Notes: generated by a model from the sequence alone, not told the origin. A stretch of 64,000 bases of DNA from Adiantum capillus-veneris (GCA_014529385.2 CM043969.1:22062946-22126945), one strand, 5' to 3'. Positions 21,148 through 33,142 are shown, numbered from the stretch's first letter. Translations and numbers: made by a program.

Positions 21148-22822
21148 CAGATCAAAGTTACGAATTGCATTTTATGGCCAATTAAAGTTTTGTCAGGGCC
21201 TAGGTTGGTGCCCACCTGACCACATGGCAAGTCGTGCCGTCTAGCATTTTTTGGATTGTGATAGAGTGCGAGAAGGTGATGTGCAATATATGGAGCTAGC
21301 AGGAGTTGACGGCATGTCAAACGGAGCCCGGAGCAGGAAGTTAAAGTAGTCTAAAAATTGGGTGAATTTGCCTGGGATTGGCTACAGGTGGTTTTCTCGT
21401 TTTTGGAGCCTCAGTTCGAGGGCTCGGGGAATTGTGAAGTGCGGCAAGGTGTGGGGAAATCAGAGTTAGCTCAGTGAGTTTTCAGCCAAGTTTTACGGCT
21501 TAGCAATCCGATATGGGAGCGTTACAGGGGAGCTTGGGGAAGGATGGCCAAAAAAAGCTAAGCATGGAGTTTTTTAAAAAAAATTGCAAGGCCTTGAGAG
21601 GCCATGGAGTCAACTGCTACCACATGGCGAGAATAATCCCACATGTGGGGGCCTGTGTCCGGATGTCGGGGTATATAACCCAAAAGGTGAGCCCCTCGTA
21701 GAGCATGTGGTGGCATGAGAGCTTCCTTGCCCTGGCTATGGCGTGCCCAATGGCACACTATGTGGTTGCACGCTGGCCTGAGCACGACGACGGGTTTTGA
21801 AGATGGGGCGATGCGCCAGTGGCACGCTAGCAGTGGTGGCCACATCCGGCAGCTATAGTATGGTGACATGGCAGGTCTGTAACCGGTTGTACCCACGCCC
21901 ATGAGGCAATCTTTTGAAGGGGTACCCCCACCCCCAATAGAGATGTCATTATTGATTGCAAAGGGGAGGGGTCCCACGGACGATAGCAAGAATGAGAGAG
22001 AGAATCACAAATTTGACCAAGAAGCCTATCCGTCCAGTGGAGAACAAGAGGGAGTGATAGAGAGAGTTCAAAGGCTTCAAGGGCTAATACAAAGGGGGCC
22101 GTCCCATGGTAAAGCAAGAGAAAGAGGCCAGATAGTGCAAGTTAAGCCAGGCGGTCGAATTGAGCAGACAAAGAGCCAAGAGGTGTACACCATGCAGAGG
22201 TTGACAAAAATAAACTATGACAAATGCAAGCAATGCAAAGGAAATTCCAAATGAAGCTACAAGTGAAGTGCACGAGATGAAAGCTCACCGATTTTTCTTT
22301 TTTAGGTCTCCTAGACACACCCCTATAAAAGGATGTATACGTTCATTTTTTGGGGCTTTTTGCCATTATGCTCCTTGGCCTGTGTAGGCTTTGAGGGATT
22401 GTATTTTTGTTGAGGTTCATGCCGGCAATGTATTGGCTGTATATGGTGTTGCATATGCGAGAAGGCTATTTTCTACTTTCTCTTGGCGTCAATCTCCCTT
22501 TCCCCATCTCTTCTCTGCTTGTGTGTGTGTGTGTTTCAGGGTGTGTGAATATGTGTGTGCCCCCCGAAGTTGGTCGTGCAAAGAGAGATAGAGAGAGGCT
22601 GTGTGGTTGTGGAAGGATGTGAATTGAGCAGAGTGGAGTGATTGGGTCTATCTGGTGCATGGAAAGGCGTGTGTGCGTATGGTTGTGTGCAAGCGGTGGT
22701 TTGCTTGCGGGTAGTGTGGAGTTTTGAAGGTGAACTCTAGTGGATTGGGGTGTTGTGTATACCCTGGGCTATAGCGAGGTAGTGTGTTGTGTGTTGGGTG
22801 TGTTCCCCTTTCCCCTTGTCCA
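21148..22822 (+). mobile_element. 5' LTR of B3 (5'-truncated)
   Basis: Aligns with the 3' LTR from 25,454 to its end with only small indels. It ends CTTGTCCA at 22,822. The start, including the TG terminus, is missing. It carries a short GT run (22,518-22,534) and a GA run near 22,580, the sites where B1 has a long CT array. Confidence 0.8.
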
Positions 22823-22827
22823 TCTTC

Positions 22828-22845
22828 TGGTGCCCCACCGGAGGA
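22828..22845 (+). promoter_or_regulatory. Candidate primer-binding site of B3
   Basis: TGGTGCCCCACCGGAGG begins five bases after the LTR end. B2 has the related TAGTGCCCCCATGGAGG at the same place. The leading TGG fits complementarity to a tRNA CCA end. The tRNA was not identified. Confidence 0.4.
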
Positions 22846-22934
22846 GCTGTCTAATGCTCTGATTTGTGGTTGAAAGTGGTGATTTTTAGCTGCTAAAGTG
22901 GTTGGTTGATGATCGAGATGTTTGATGGTCGAGT

Positions 22935-23417
22935 TTGAAGTTGACAGACATGGTGGAGCTAGGCTTTGGACCCATATTTTTGGGCATTGCAGATCCCGAG
23001 GATTTGTTAGCAGATTTTAAGTTATGGCTGTTGTTGATGCGTATGTCAACGGATGCAAAAAGGTTGCAGACGGTGCCGCTATTGATGCATGGGCGAGCCA
23101 AGGTGTGGTTCGATGGTTTACAGAGCAGTGATCGAGAATCATGGCAGATATTGCAAAGTCAGTTCCGAGAGCGGTTACGAGAGGTGATTACTGCGGAAGA
23201 AGCCGGTGTAAGGCTGAAGGTGGTACGCCAAGATGTGAGTAAGGATTTATCTATTTTCATGGAGCAGTTTGAAGCTTGTTGGAAGCAGTTAGAGGTTGCT
23301 ACTAGGGTCAAAAGAAATCATTATTTGAAGCTGTCAAAGCTACTGAGTGCTTTCATCCGAGGATTAGAGAAAAAGTGGAAGACGGTTCGGATGCATACAA
23401 AGACATGGTCTATCTAG
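22935..23417 (+). CDS. gag of family B (B3)
   Basis: A 160-codon frame with the Retrotrans_gag pattern: GFGPIFLGIADPEDLLADFKLW, then RAKVWFDGLQSSDRESW, then QFRERLREV, and FMEQFEACWKQLEVA toward the C-terminus. It lacks a zinc knuckle and is shorter than a complete gag, so it may be truncated by the stop at 23,415-23,417. The likely role is particle assembly for this non-autonomous element, with replication enzymes supplied by another element. Whether the ATG at 22,935 or the upstream ATG at 22,918 is used is not clear. Confidence 0.7.
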   Translation: MKLTDMVELGFGPIFLGIADPEDLLADFKLWLLLMRMSTDAKRLQTVPLLMHGRAKVWFDGLQSSDRESWQILQSQFRERLREVITAEEAGVRLKVVRQDVSKDLSIFMEQFEACWKQLEVATRVKRNHYLKLSKLLSAFIRGLEKKWKTVRMHTKTWSI

Positions 23418-23527
23418 CAAAGATAAAGAGCAGAAAGGTGAAGCAAAAGCTGGAGTTGGGCGTGTTGAAGCCAGAAGATTAAGTGCCTGTTGCGGAGGTA
23501 GCAAAGTGTTCTTTGGTCTGACCAAAG

Positions 23528-24762
23528 GTGATTCCAATTGTTCAAAATGCAAATCCTATTGAGGTAAGGCCTATGGTTGGTTATGTTCCTTGGAGATTTC
23601 CGGTTTGTGATGTGCATGTGCTGAGGGTGGACGAGCTTGTCAACGAGGAAAAGCTCCATATTGAGGTGAACAAAGTTGTAAAAGCTGTAGCAGATGTGGA
23701 GGTTCCGGTGTGTATTGAAGAGGTAAAGCTTGTTCTTGTGGAGAGTTTGCATGAAAAATTAGCAGAATCCAATCAGGTTGCAGATACCGAGGGTTCAAAA
23801 ACTGATGAAGAAAGTGAGCAAAGTCAAGATGATGGTCAAGCCCGTGTGGAGCAGTAGGCAGATGAAGATGCTGATACGGAGTCGATATATGATGCCGATG
23901 ATGATGAATATACAAGCTCGATTAGTTGGGGGACAAGCGAGGAAAATAGTGCGGATGAGTCCACATCCTATGCCTAGGAGATAGAGTCTGATGAAGCTGG
24001 GCTGGTAAAGATAACGTTGCCCTCTTATGTGTTTGATGATATGGTAGGGAACAGAGCAAGCCGATGTGCATGATGAAGACCAAGTGGAGCAGTCTAGGCC
24101 TACATATGATGATATGCAAGTCAAGGTGGTATGTGGTGCCATGCTAATGGTTGTGTTGATGAAAGTAGCGGAGTGCCATGGTGGTCCAACAGGTGCAAAA
24201 TGTTTCCAGAAGAGATAGAGCAGTTGTGCCTATGGAGGAAGTCGAGGTGGATGCAAAAGAAAACAAGTTTCTCTCTTCTTTGGGGGAGCATGATGCAGCG
24301 GTAGCAGAGGTGGTTGAAGAGCAGGCGATTGAAGCTGAAGAGTAGATAGTGCTGAGCGACCTTGAAGGGCCGGTTGATGAGGAAGGGCTTGATGATGCTG
24401 GAATTGAGTGTGTGGCCAAAGAGGAGGTTGTGTTTCCAAAGATGGTGAATATTTCGATGCGGCAGACATGTCAAGAGGCGGGGAAAGAATAATTCCAGAA
24501 AGTGTCTTTGCTTCCATTGAAGGTATGTAAGCTGTGGTTCATGCATATGATGGTAGATACAGCTATGTGGTGGCTGGTTGGACAGGTGCAGGGGTCTATG
24601 CTTGAGGCCTCCACTTTACTAGGTTGGGAGGGAGGGTCAGACATGTGTCGGAGCTTGATGTCAGGTACATATTTTTCTTTTGATGATATGCTTGAAGCTA
24701 CTTGGTATAGAGTGGACAGCTTTCGTAGGGATGCATGGAGTGTTGAAGGTAGGCTATGGTAA
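23528..24762 (+). pseudogene. Unrecognised acidic ORF of family B internal region
   Basis: A Val/Glu/Asp-rich frame opens at 23,528 and continues past TAG stops at 23,855 and about 23,977. After a frame change near 24,125 it continues past a TAG and a TAA to 24,762. Segments include SKTDEESEQSQDDG, DADDDEYTSS and SDLEGPVDEEGLDD. No pol motif is seen in any frame. It may be a decayed gag C-terminus or a separate element protein of unknown function. Confidence 0.4.
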
Positions 24763-25011
24763 TCCTACACACATGGTGGTCTATGTGATGGGGTACGGCA
24801 CTACGTTGAGCAATTACAGATGGGTGGAAGATATATGGTAGGTATTTGATCCAGGCGGAAGCTATATGATGTAGGGGGTGGGGCAACCCACTTGAAGGTT
24901 TGGCACTAGACAGAATAAAATTGTGTGCATATGGTTCTGGTTTTCTCATAGTGTGCGTCAGGTTTTGCGATTAGGAGTGGAGTAAAGACTTATTTTGGTT
25001 AAATGCTCAAC

Positions 25012-25025
25012 TAGGGGGTGGGCAA
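25012..25025 (+). promoter_or_regulatory. Polypurine tract of B3
   Basis: TAGGGGGTGGGCAA directly precedes TGATGGTACAACC, the start of the 3' LTR. Confidence 0.6.
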
Positions 25026-27153
25026 TGATGGTACAACCAATGTGTGTCAACCATAGAAGATGGCATGGGAAGATATATGCAGGCTAGCAGAAGCATGGCA
25101 AAAGGCTGGAGCAGCTAGGAAGACTATGGGCTGACAAGGAGCAGCGAAGATGTATGACTGTGCGGTTTATAGGCCAAGGAAGTCTCTAGAAGGGGCTATA
25201 TTGGAGAGCAAGTGAAGGAGATGCAAGATTAAGTCTTTGGAACCAAGAATGTAGAGCTTGAAGTGATGAAGGAGCTGGTCCAGATGGCTCATCAAACAAA
25301 CAGAGCTACGGAGCCCAAGATATCGAAGGTTGAAGATTCAGTGTGTTGCAGATTCTTGCCGGACAGGGCAGCTAGGGACAGGTGGCCCAAGTGGATGCCG
25401 TGTTATAGGCATGTAGTGCTCAATTTATGGAGCCTACCCGTCTTTTCAGATTACAGATCAAAGTTACGAATTGCATTTTATGGCCAGTTGAAGTTTTGTC
25501 GGGGGCTAGGTTGGTGCCCACCTGACCACATGGGAATTCATGCTGTCTGGTAGTTTTTGGACCAGGATAGAGTGCAAGAAGGTGATGTGCAATATATGGA
25601 GCTAGCAGGAGTTGACGGCATGTCAAACGGAGCCTGCAGCAGGAAGTTAAAGTAGTCTGAAAATTGTGTGCATTTACCCGAAATTGCCTACAAGTGCTTT
25701 TCTCGGTTTTCGCAGCCTCAATTCGGGGACTTGGGAAATTGTGAAGTGTGGCAAGGTTGGGGGAAGTCAGAGTCGGCTCAGTATGTTTTTAGCCAAGTTT
25801 TACGGCTTGGTGATCCTATATGGGAGCATCACAGGGGAGCCTGGGGAATGATGGCCAAAAAAAGCTAAGCATGGAGTTATTTAAAGAAAATTGCAAGGCC
25901 TTGAGAGGCCATGGAGTCAACTTCTGCCACATGGCGGGAATAATCCCACATGCGGGGGCCTGTGTCTGGATGCCAGGATATAACCCAAAAGGTGAGCCCC
26001 TTGTAGAGTATGTGGTGGCGTGAGAGCTTCCTTGCCTTGGCTATAGCCTGCCCAGTGGCGCACTGTGTGGTTGCACGCTGGCTTGAGCGCGGCGGCGCTG
26101 CCGTCCAGGCGACGGGTATTGAAGATGGGGTGGTGTGCCAGTGGCTCACTAGCGGTGGTGGACGCAGTCGGCGGCTATAGTTTGGTGACATAGTAGGTCT
26201 GTAAGCGGTTGTGCCTGCGCCCATGAGGCAATCTTTTGAAGGGGTACCCCCACCCCCAATAGCGATGTCATTATTGCTTGCAAAGGGGAGGGGTCTCGTG
26301 GCCGATAGTAGCGGGAATGAGAGAGAGAATCACAAAGTTGACCAAGAGGCCTATCTGGCCAGTGGAGAACAAGAGGGAGTGATAGAGAGAGTTCGAAGGC
26401 TTCAAGGGCTAATACAAAGGGGGCCGTCCCATGGTAAAGCAAGAGAGAGAGGCCGGATAGTGCAAGTAAAGCCGGGTGGTCAAATTGAGCAGACAAAGAG
26501 CGAAGAGGTGTGCACCATGCAGAGGTTTCCAAAAATAAACTATGACAAATGCAAGCAATGCAAAGGAAATCCCAAATGAAGCTGCTGCAAGTGAAGTGCA
26601 CGAGATGAAAGCTCACCCATTTTTTCTTTTTAGGTCTCCTAGACACACCCCTATAAAAGGATGTATACGTTCATTTTTTGGGGCTTTTTGTAATTATGCT
26701 CTTTGGTTGTGTAGGCTTAGAGGGATTGTCTTTTTTTCCAAGGTTCATGCCGGTAGTGTATTGGTTGTATATGGTGTTGCATATGCGAGAAGGCTATTTT
26801 CTACTATCTCTTGGCATCATTCCCCCTTCCCCCTTCTCTTCTCTTCTCTGCTTGTGTACGTGTGTTTCAGGGTGTGTGAAGTCATGTGTGCCCCCCCAAA
26901 GTTGGTCGTGCAAAGAGAGATAGAGAGCGGCTGTGTGGTTGTAGAAGGCTGTGAATTGAGCAGAGTGGAGTGATAGGGTCTATCTGGTGCATGGCAAGGC
27001 GCGTGTGCGTATGGTTGTGTGCAAGCGTTGGTTTGCTTGCGAGTAGTGTGGAGTTTTGAAGGTGAACTCTAGTGGATTGGGCCGTTGTGTATACCCTGAG
27101 CTATAGCGAGGCAGTGTGTTGTGTTTTGGGTGTGTCCCCTTTCCCCCTCTCCA
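25026..27153 (+). mobile_element. 3' LTR of B3 (complete, 2,128 bp)
   Basis: Starts TGATGGTACAACC after a polypurine tract and ends CCCTCTCCA. The first ~430 bp match the starts of B1 and B2 and are absent from the 5' LTR. At its right edge A2 sequence (reverse of ...CTCAACAACCGT) begins at once. It is unusually long for a gag-only element. Confidence 0.75.
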
Positions 27154-27254
27154 ACGGTTGTTGAGCTTTAACTCTCCATTGGTATTTTGGTTTTTCGTGA
27201 TGAAATATTGTGGTTGAGTTTTTTGAGATTTAATCTTCCACTGCTTCATCGGCT

Positions 27255-27538
27255 TTAGAGTTGGTGGAGAAGATAAATTCTCTTTTGGTTTTCAAACCCT
27301 AGTGCTAGTGTCTCTTCTAAAGGATGTACATGTGAAACGTTTTTCAGTATAGTAGATGAGTTTTTGGGCACCCAAATTTGAGAAGGATTGTCCTTGAGTT
27401 GTGCTTTTGGTACCCAAATTTGTTTGACTCCTTGCATGCTACTTGTAGCATTTGCTTTTCTAGAGGCTGAAGTACATTGATTACTCCCTGGTTTCTTTTG
27501 TGGCCCACCTCCTTTCTATTCCTCTTTTCTTGGTGCAA
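27255..27538 (-). pseudogene. Tail of the post-integrase ORF in A2
   Basis: Frames 27,538-27,344 and 27,437-27,255 read a repeated IWVPK motif (QIWVPKAQL...QIWVPKNSS), matching A1 around 4,190-4,260. They are broken by a frameshift near 27,400. Confidence 0.45.
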
Positions 27539-28283
27539 TTGGAACTAAGAGTTGTCCTCCTTTAAGTGATAGCTTGAGTTGATCGGTGTCCCAATCTGGT
27601 ATTGCCTTGTATGTCCCCACCCATGAGATTCCAAGAATCATTTTTTCATTCATATGCTCATCTGGTATGCATACACATTGATGAGGGGATGAACATCCAT
27701 ATACTATCACATTCAAGTTGAGTACTCCCAATGCCAGTGTTGGGCTTTTGTTGCATCTTTTGATAGCAGATATTCCCGATGATAAAAACTGATTCGTATC
27801 TTTCTTGTAAGTGGAACAACTGACTGCATTCAGTTGAGCTCCGATATCTACTAATGCATTTGTGTTATGATTGGTCAGTTGTATTGTGATGCGAAAGTCC
27901 ATTTCAATCAACCATTCATCATCCGTTGATACTGCATCATTGTGTAATTTCCATCGTCTGTCATCTGCTTCCATAGTGTTGATGGGAATAGGTGTTTGTT
28001 GATTTCTGAAAGGAGTTTTTCTCTTGAGTACTCTAAGTCGAGCTTCCTCAATAACTTGCTCTCGTTTAATCTTTCTTTGCTTTGCTACATGCATTTTCTC
28101 TAGCAAATCATTGGTTAGTGGCAAATGGTACTTCTTTAAGTTGCATCCACTAATCCAGTTAGCCATTGGTTCACCGTCTAGAGTGGACAACTTAACTGCT
28201 GCACTTGGAGATACGTCTTCAATGATAAATGGTTTGTTTTCCTTTTTCTTGAACTTGGGAATGTGTTGCTTAAGGAGATACAC
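27516..28283 (-). pseudogene. Integrase C-terminus fused to a second retropepsin-like domain (A2)
   Basis: One uninterrupted 255-codon frame. Residues ~1-75 are the integrase C-terminal domain (KFKKKENKPFIIEDVSPS, DGEPMANWISG). After a ~60-residue linker, residues ~140-240 show the retropepsin-like pattern: NALVDIGAQLNAVS with the putative catalytic Asp at about 27,849, and EKMILGISWV. The single frame shows that the protease-like domain is joined to integrase in the polyprotein. Upstream of RT this same element has a canonical protease, so family A has two. The loop residues (D-I-G-A rather than D-T/S-G-A) leave catalysis uncertain. Confidence 0.7.
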
Positions 28284-28423
28284 TAAAACTAGGTTCCCTT
28301 TCTAAAGATTTTTGTGACTAGATGTGAATCAAAAAATTGTTTTTGTTTCCTTTTTTGTGCTTAGATGTGAGCTACAATTTTAATCCTTTGCTTATCAAGC
28401 TTTTCTAAATCTTCAAGCCTTTC

Positions 28424-29042
28424 TCACAATTCATGTCCGGTCCACTCAAGATATTTAGCTACCCTTAGTGTCGAAAATAGAAATTCTATCGGTAGTATGA
28501 CATCAAGACCATAAACAAGATTTAAGGGTGTACCATTTAAAGTTGTCTTGAATGAAACTCTATAAGCACATTGAGTGGCAGGTAGATTCATTTCCCAATC
28601 AATTTGTCCTGAACTAACCACTTTAGTGAATACCACGCTAAGAATTTTATTTGTGTGCTCAGCTTGTCCATTTGCTTGTAGATGATATGGAGCTGATTTC
28701 TTATGGATGACCATAAATTCATTCAATCGACACTCAATTACCTTATTGAGAAAATGAGTTCCCCAATCATTGACAATCTCTATTGGAAGTCCCAGGTCTT
28801 GTGAATACATTCTCATACAAGAATGTGGTTGTGGTTCTAGCATCATTCTTTCTGGTTTCCTTAGCCTCTGTCCACTTGATCAAATAGTCCGGAGCTACAA
28901 TAATATATTGAGCTTCAGTTCTATAAGCAGGTGGTTGTATTGGTCTAACAAAATCTATGCCCCATTTTGCAAAATCTCTAGCCCCCATCATTGGTCTTAA
29001 ATGCATGCTATCTATCCTGGTTGGCATTTTTTTAGTTGGCAT
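28424..29042 (-). pseudogene. Integrase catalytic core (A2)
   Basis: Frame 29,042-28,767 carries WGIDFVRPIQPP (first catalytic Asp) and the segment to DYLIKWTEA. Frame 28,846-28,424 carries IVNDWGTHFLNKV (second Asp, with Arg-Gly changed to Trp-Gly) and GQAEHTNKIL (catalytic Glu). Frames are offset by a shift near 28,800. It matches A1 closely. Confidence 0.8.
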
Positions 29043-29106
29043 GCATCACACCTTCCAACATATTCCTTGGCATCTGCAAAAAGTGTTGGCCACCATATGC
29101 CTGCCA

Positions 29107-29763
29107 TTAAAATTTCTCTATGGTGGTTTCACTAGAAAAGTGACCTCCAGCTAATCCATCATGTGTTTGTTCTAGAGTGGGGATATATTCATCTTCATTA
29201 GCACAGAGACGCAAATGTTGGTCCTTTCCTCTTTGATACAATTGGTTTCCAATAAGAGCATAGTCTCTTGCTTCATTTTCAATAGCTCTTTGGCTGCATT
29301 TACTCATATCCTTTGAAAAGGTTCTGCTTGATAAGTAAGTTACTAGATAGTTGCTACACTTAGGAACAAGTGATATTTGGAATAATGTCACATGAGGTAT
29401 GGGTGTTTGTTTCTGGAATTGAAGATAGTTTTTCACAAACGAGTGAACATCACTTCTTATGGTTGGCCAAAATACTCCAAGTCTCAAGATTCATTTCATA
29501 GTTTGGTCTTTTTCAAAGTGAAATCCTATTATGGTAATGTGTGCTTGACTTAGGTATTGGGTTTTCTCCTCAGGATTAACACACAAAAGCAATATTCCAT
29601 TCCAATTTCTTTTGTATATCCTTCCATCTAGTAAATGATACATAGCCGATTGCCCAATTAATCTTGGTGTAATAGGAAGTGGTATTTGAGAATCCACTTG
29701 ATCTATGGTCATCAATGAATCCATATATTCTGACCAACGGGATATCATTTCTACGGAGAACAA
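29107..29763 (-). pseudogene. Doubled integrase zinc-finger modules (A2)
   Basis: Frame 29,763-29,491 holds GRIYKRNWNG and AHITIIGFHF (first histidine pair). Frame 29,487-29,107 holds FWPTIRSDVHSFVKNYLQFQ, where the first module's CxxC is lost (Cys to Tyr/Phe), then NQLYQRGKDQ and HDGLAGGHFS (second histidine pair). The second CxxC lies just downstream near 29,045. The duplication seen in A1 is therefore not an assembly or one-copy event. Confidence 0.75.
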
Positions 29764-29782
29764 ATATGCATCTGGTAGATCA

Positions 29783-30240
29783 TCATCTACCCCTTATGGT
29801 GGTTCTACTAGAATAATCCTTGACAAATGATCCTCTTTGGTGTATGCTGCCCTTTTTTACAACTACAGTGAAATCAAATTCCAAAAGAATGATGAACCAT
29901 CTCACTATTCTTCCTGTATTGCATGGCTTGTTGACCAAGTATGATAAAGCTTGGTGGTCCACAAAGAACACAAATTTGTTGGCTAATAGGTAATGTCTAT
30001 ATTTTTTTACGGCATACATCATCCCTAATCCTTCTCTTTCGGTGGTTTTATAATTCTTCTTTGCCACATTCAATTGTCTACTAGCATAAGAAATAGGAAA
30101 ATCAATTTTTTTATCTCATGGTTGAGCTAATATACATCCAATGGAAAAATTGGAAGCATCAATGTGTATATGGAATACATTATTTTGGAATCTAGTGCTT
30201 TCAATATTGGGGTTGAAGTGAGAGTTGGTTTAAGCTTCAT
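29783..30240 (-). pseudogene. RNase H (A2)
   Basis: Frame 30,073-29,783 reads KNYKTTEREGLGMMYAVKKYRHYL, FVDHQALSYLV and RWFIILLEFDFTVVVKKG, the central and C-terminal RNase H motifs. The N-terminal part (HIDASNFSIG-like) lies upstream to about 30,200 in another frame. Confidence 0.75.
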
Positions 30241-30860
30241 GAAGGTTTCTTCACACTCATCAGTCCACTTAAAGAGTGTAATCATGCCATACATGGGTTT
30301 TACGTTATAGCATACATGTAGATGAATTGTCGGTAATATCTACAATGTCCCATAAAAGCTTGAACCCCCTTGACAATTGTTGGTCTAGGCAATTTAACAA
30401 TAACATGAACTATCCATATCGGTCGCTATGCCATTTTTAGACACTACTGTCCAAGAATTTTTCCTTGTCTACCCATAAAGGTGCACTTTTCAGGATTTAA
30501 ACAAATCCTATAAAGTCTACATTTTTGGAATACCTTTTTGAGATGTTCAAAATGATCATCTCGGATTGATGAGTGTACACATAAATCATCCATATATACT
30601 TCCAAGAAATTCCAAAGATATTATTTGAAAGCATGTCTCATCAATCTTTGAAAGGTGGCAAGAGCATTAGTTAACCCAAAAGGCATAACCCTATGGGCAA
30701 AAATACCCCATTCAGTTGCAAAGGCAGTTTTATGTTGATCTTTGGGATCAACCAAAATTTGATTGTACCCTGAAAATCCGTCTAAAAAGCTTTAAGCTTC
30801 TTTTCTTGCAACTCGTTCTAAAACATGCTCGGTGATTGGAAGAGGGTAGATATCTCTAAT
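30240..30860 (-). pseudogene. Reverse transcriptase palm and thumb (A2)
   Basis: Recognised by direct similarity to A1 in shifting frames. The catalytic YMDD is encoded at 30,585-30,596 (- strand), and the FGLTNA region lies near 30,670-30,690. Several small indels and stops break the frame. It continues upstream into the frame 31,457-30,792. Confidence 0.75.
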
Positions 30861-31457
30861 GGTGGCTACATTCACTTTTTTGAGATTGACACACACTCTT
30901 AATTTTCCATTTTTCTTGGGTACCACCACAATTGGAGACACCCAATCTATGTGTTCAATTTCATAAATGAATTCATCTTCTTTGAGATTTTCTATCTCTT
31001 CTTTGATCTTATAAGTATATGGATGTTGTCTACTTGGCTTTGCATCATCTCTCATAGGTATGGTATGTTGACAAATTTTTGGATCAACACTCTTGAGATC
31101 CTTATAGGACCAAGCAAAGATATCTTGGTATTCTTTCAATAAGCTTAGCAAAATCTCTTCTTCTTCTTCGGTCAACTCATTCGCTATGTAGGCAGGTCTA
31201 TGATCTTCTCCTGGTTCAGCTAGATCTATCTTCTTTGCATTTTTAGGTTCTTCATAGGACTCACCCTGTTTTCTTAGTTTCCTTACAAATTGCTCAATTA
31301 TGATATTTTGGTCTTGGAGAGTACAATTCTTGTAGTGGGATGGAAAACTCATTACATCTTTACTCTCTTCCTTGGTTGTTTCCATTTCAATGGTATACAT
31401 ATTCTTTAGAGCTTTCTTCAATTCTTGATATTTCTTCTTCTGTTCAACTCGTGTCAT
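30792..31457 (-). pseudogene. Protease-RT linker and RT fingers (A2)
   Basis: A 221-codon frame: a charged N-terminal linker (EQKKKYQELKKALKN), HTIPMRDDAKPSRQ, then VVVPKKNGKLRVCVNLKKVN and DIYPLPITEHVLE of the RT fingers. It is the better preserved counterpart of A1 positions 120-840. Confidence 0.8.
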
Positions 31458-32045
31458 GGATGAATCATCATCCTGGTGTTTAGGTTTTCATTGAGTTTCC
31501 TTTCTTATTTTTCTTGATTTTTTTGATGTCCCTTGTTTGTTGTCTGAAGGATATCTACTTGTGATTTTGTCCTTGATCTATCTACATCTATCTACATCAG
31601 AAACTGTGTTCTGCTAGAAATTGATGGCATAGGTCTAGATTTCAAGTTTTTTGTGTCTCTTTTTCTTTTATACCATTTTTGTCTACTTGGTTTTTGGTTT
31701 GGAAAGTCAAAAAACTTTTCCTCCCCTCCTTTTAGAAGTAATTGGGCTCTAGCATGTTCTTTTTCTGACCCAGAATCATCAGAGGTAGCTAAATGTTCTT
31801 CAAACTCATCTGTGGCATTATAATAGATTCTGAAAAGACTTGTTGAGCTTTTAATATGTCCTTGGGTTCTTGAACTTTATCTTCAATGTGAAGGGTTGAG
31901 ATCATTTGTATGGGAATTATGTCATAACCATCCTCATTGCAAAATTGAGTAGGCATAGACGTATTCACACACACATCCACTGTTGCCAAAATTTGAGCCC
32001 ATTCAAATGGCTCAAACAAATGCAAACAAATGCTCCGGAAAGGGT

Positions 32046-32490
32046 TCAGGTACAAATGCTTCGATCATCTGTGAAATTCCTTTCTAAGATACATTCTTCT
32101 CTTTTTAAACTCCCATTTTTGAGGCTCCACACATGGTGCATGAATGGTCTACCCAGGATGATTTCATAGTTAAGTTTCTTTCCAAAGTCTACTATCACAA
32201 AAGTATGTTGATAATCAATTCCACACAAACTAACTATTACGTTTTCAAGCAGTCCTAGGGGTTTTTCTATGTGTCCATCAGTCAATTGTAATTTAATTTT
32301 TGAGTTTGTCTAATGGCTGGTTTTCCCCATGATTCCCATCCTGCTTTTGTGGCTATGCCAGCTCCATTGTCTAGTATTTCCATGGTTTCTACGTCATTAT
32401 ATCTCACAGGAAGGTTTCCTTCTTCCCCCTCGTAGTATTCTCCAACTTTGTTCATAGGGATGGATCTAATCTCCTTGTCATCCATTTCAT
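32046..32490 (-). pseudogene. Canonical retropepsin upstream of RT (A2)
   Basis: Frame 32,695-32,282 ends with METMEILDNGAGIATKAGWE-like sequence, where LDNGAGI is the catalytic loop. Frame 32,285-32,046 carries TDGHIEKPLGLLENVIVSL and NYEIILGRPFM, the ILG segment. This is the normal Ty3/gypsy protease position and sequence type, clearly different from the post-integrase domain. The two halves are separated by a frame break at ~32,285. Confidence 0.75.
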
Positions 32491-33142
32491 GTTTCAATTT
32501 CCCCATGTTTTTTGCAATTAGCCATGATATCCCCACTTTCTCTAGAGTTTTCTGTAAATCATTCCATAAATATGGTTTGCTTTTTAATAATTCTTCCAAG
32601 GTAAGAGTACATTGAATGTTCATTGACATGATTGAATGGATGTTTTCTACCTCCAGGGTTTGTTTTTCTCTTTTGCCTTGAGTGGTTTTACACACTATGG
32701 ATTCATCTTTGTTGTCTCCTAAGTAAGTGGGTAGGGTGTTTTTAGAGTCATTGTTTTTGACATTCTTGATGCTTCAGAGCCGCAATCCCCATATAAGGAT
32801 TGTATATCATTGTCCATATCAGGAGGTAGATTGTCTAACCAAACTTCCTCTATAGGAGTTGACTTCAAAGTTATGCTCCCATCGTTTATCTCTCTCACTT
32901 TTTGCCATAAATGTCCTGGTCAGTCTTCCTCCACGAATGAAATTCCATCTAAAGCATCTTCACTGCCAGGCACTATGAGTTCTAGCTCTTTAGTTTCAAG
33001 ATGGGGTTCTATCACCACTTTGGATTTCTCTTTATTGGTTTCTACCACAAGCTCCTCTGGTTTTGCTATACTCTAAAGCTTGGGATTTTGTTTTTCCAGC
33101 ATCTCTTGAGTAATTCTTACCAAATTTTGATAAGCTTCAAGC

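Larger units (their letters stand above)
21148..27153 (+). mobile_element. Family B element B3: non-autonomous LTR retrotransposon (LTR-gag-LTR) nested in A2
   Basis: Direct repeats at 21,148-22,822 and 25,454-27,153 are the LTRs. The internal region contains gag and an unrecognised acidic ORF but no protease, RT, RNase H or integrase. Such LTR elements carrying only gag have been called TR-GAG or LARD-like. Family A (-) sequence ends at 27,154 and resumes at about 21,124, so B3 was inserted in A2. The 5' LTR lacks its first ~428 bp, and about 270 bp of A2 is missing at that side, so a deletion occurred at the left junction. Confidence 0.8.
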
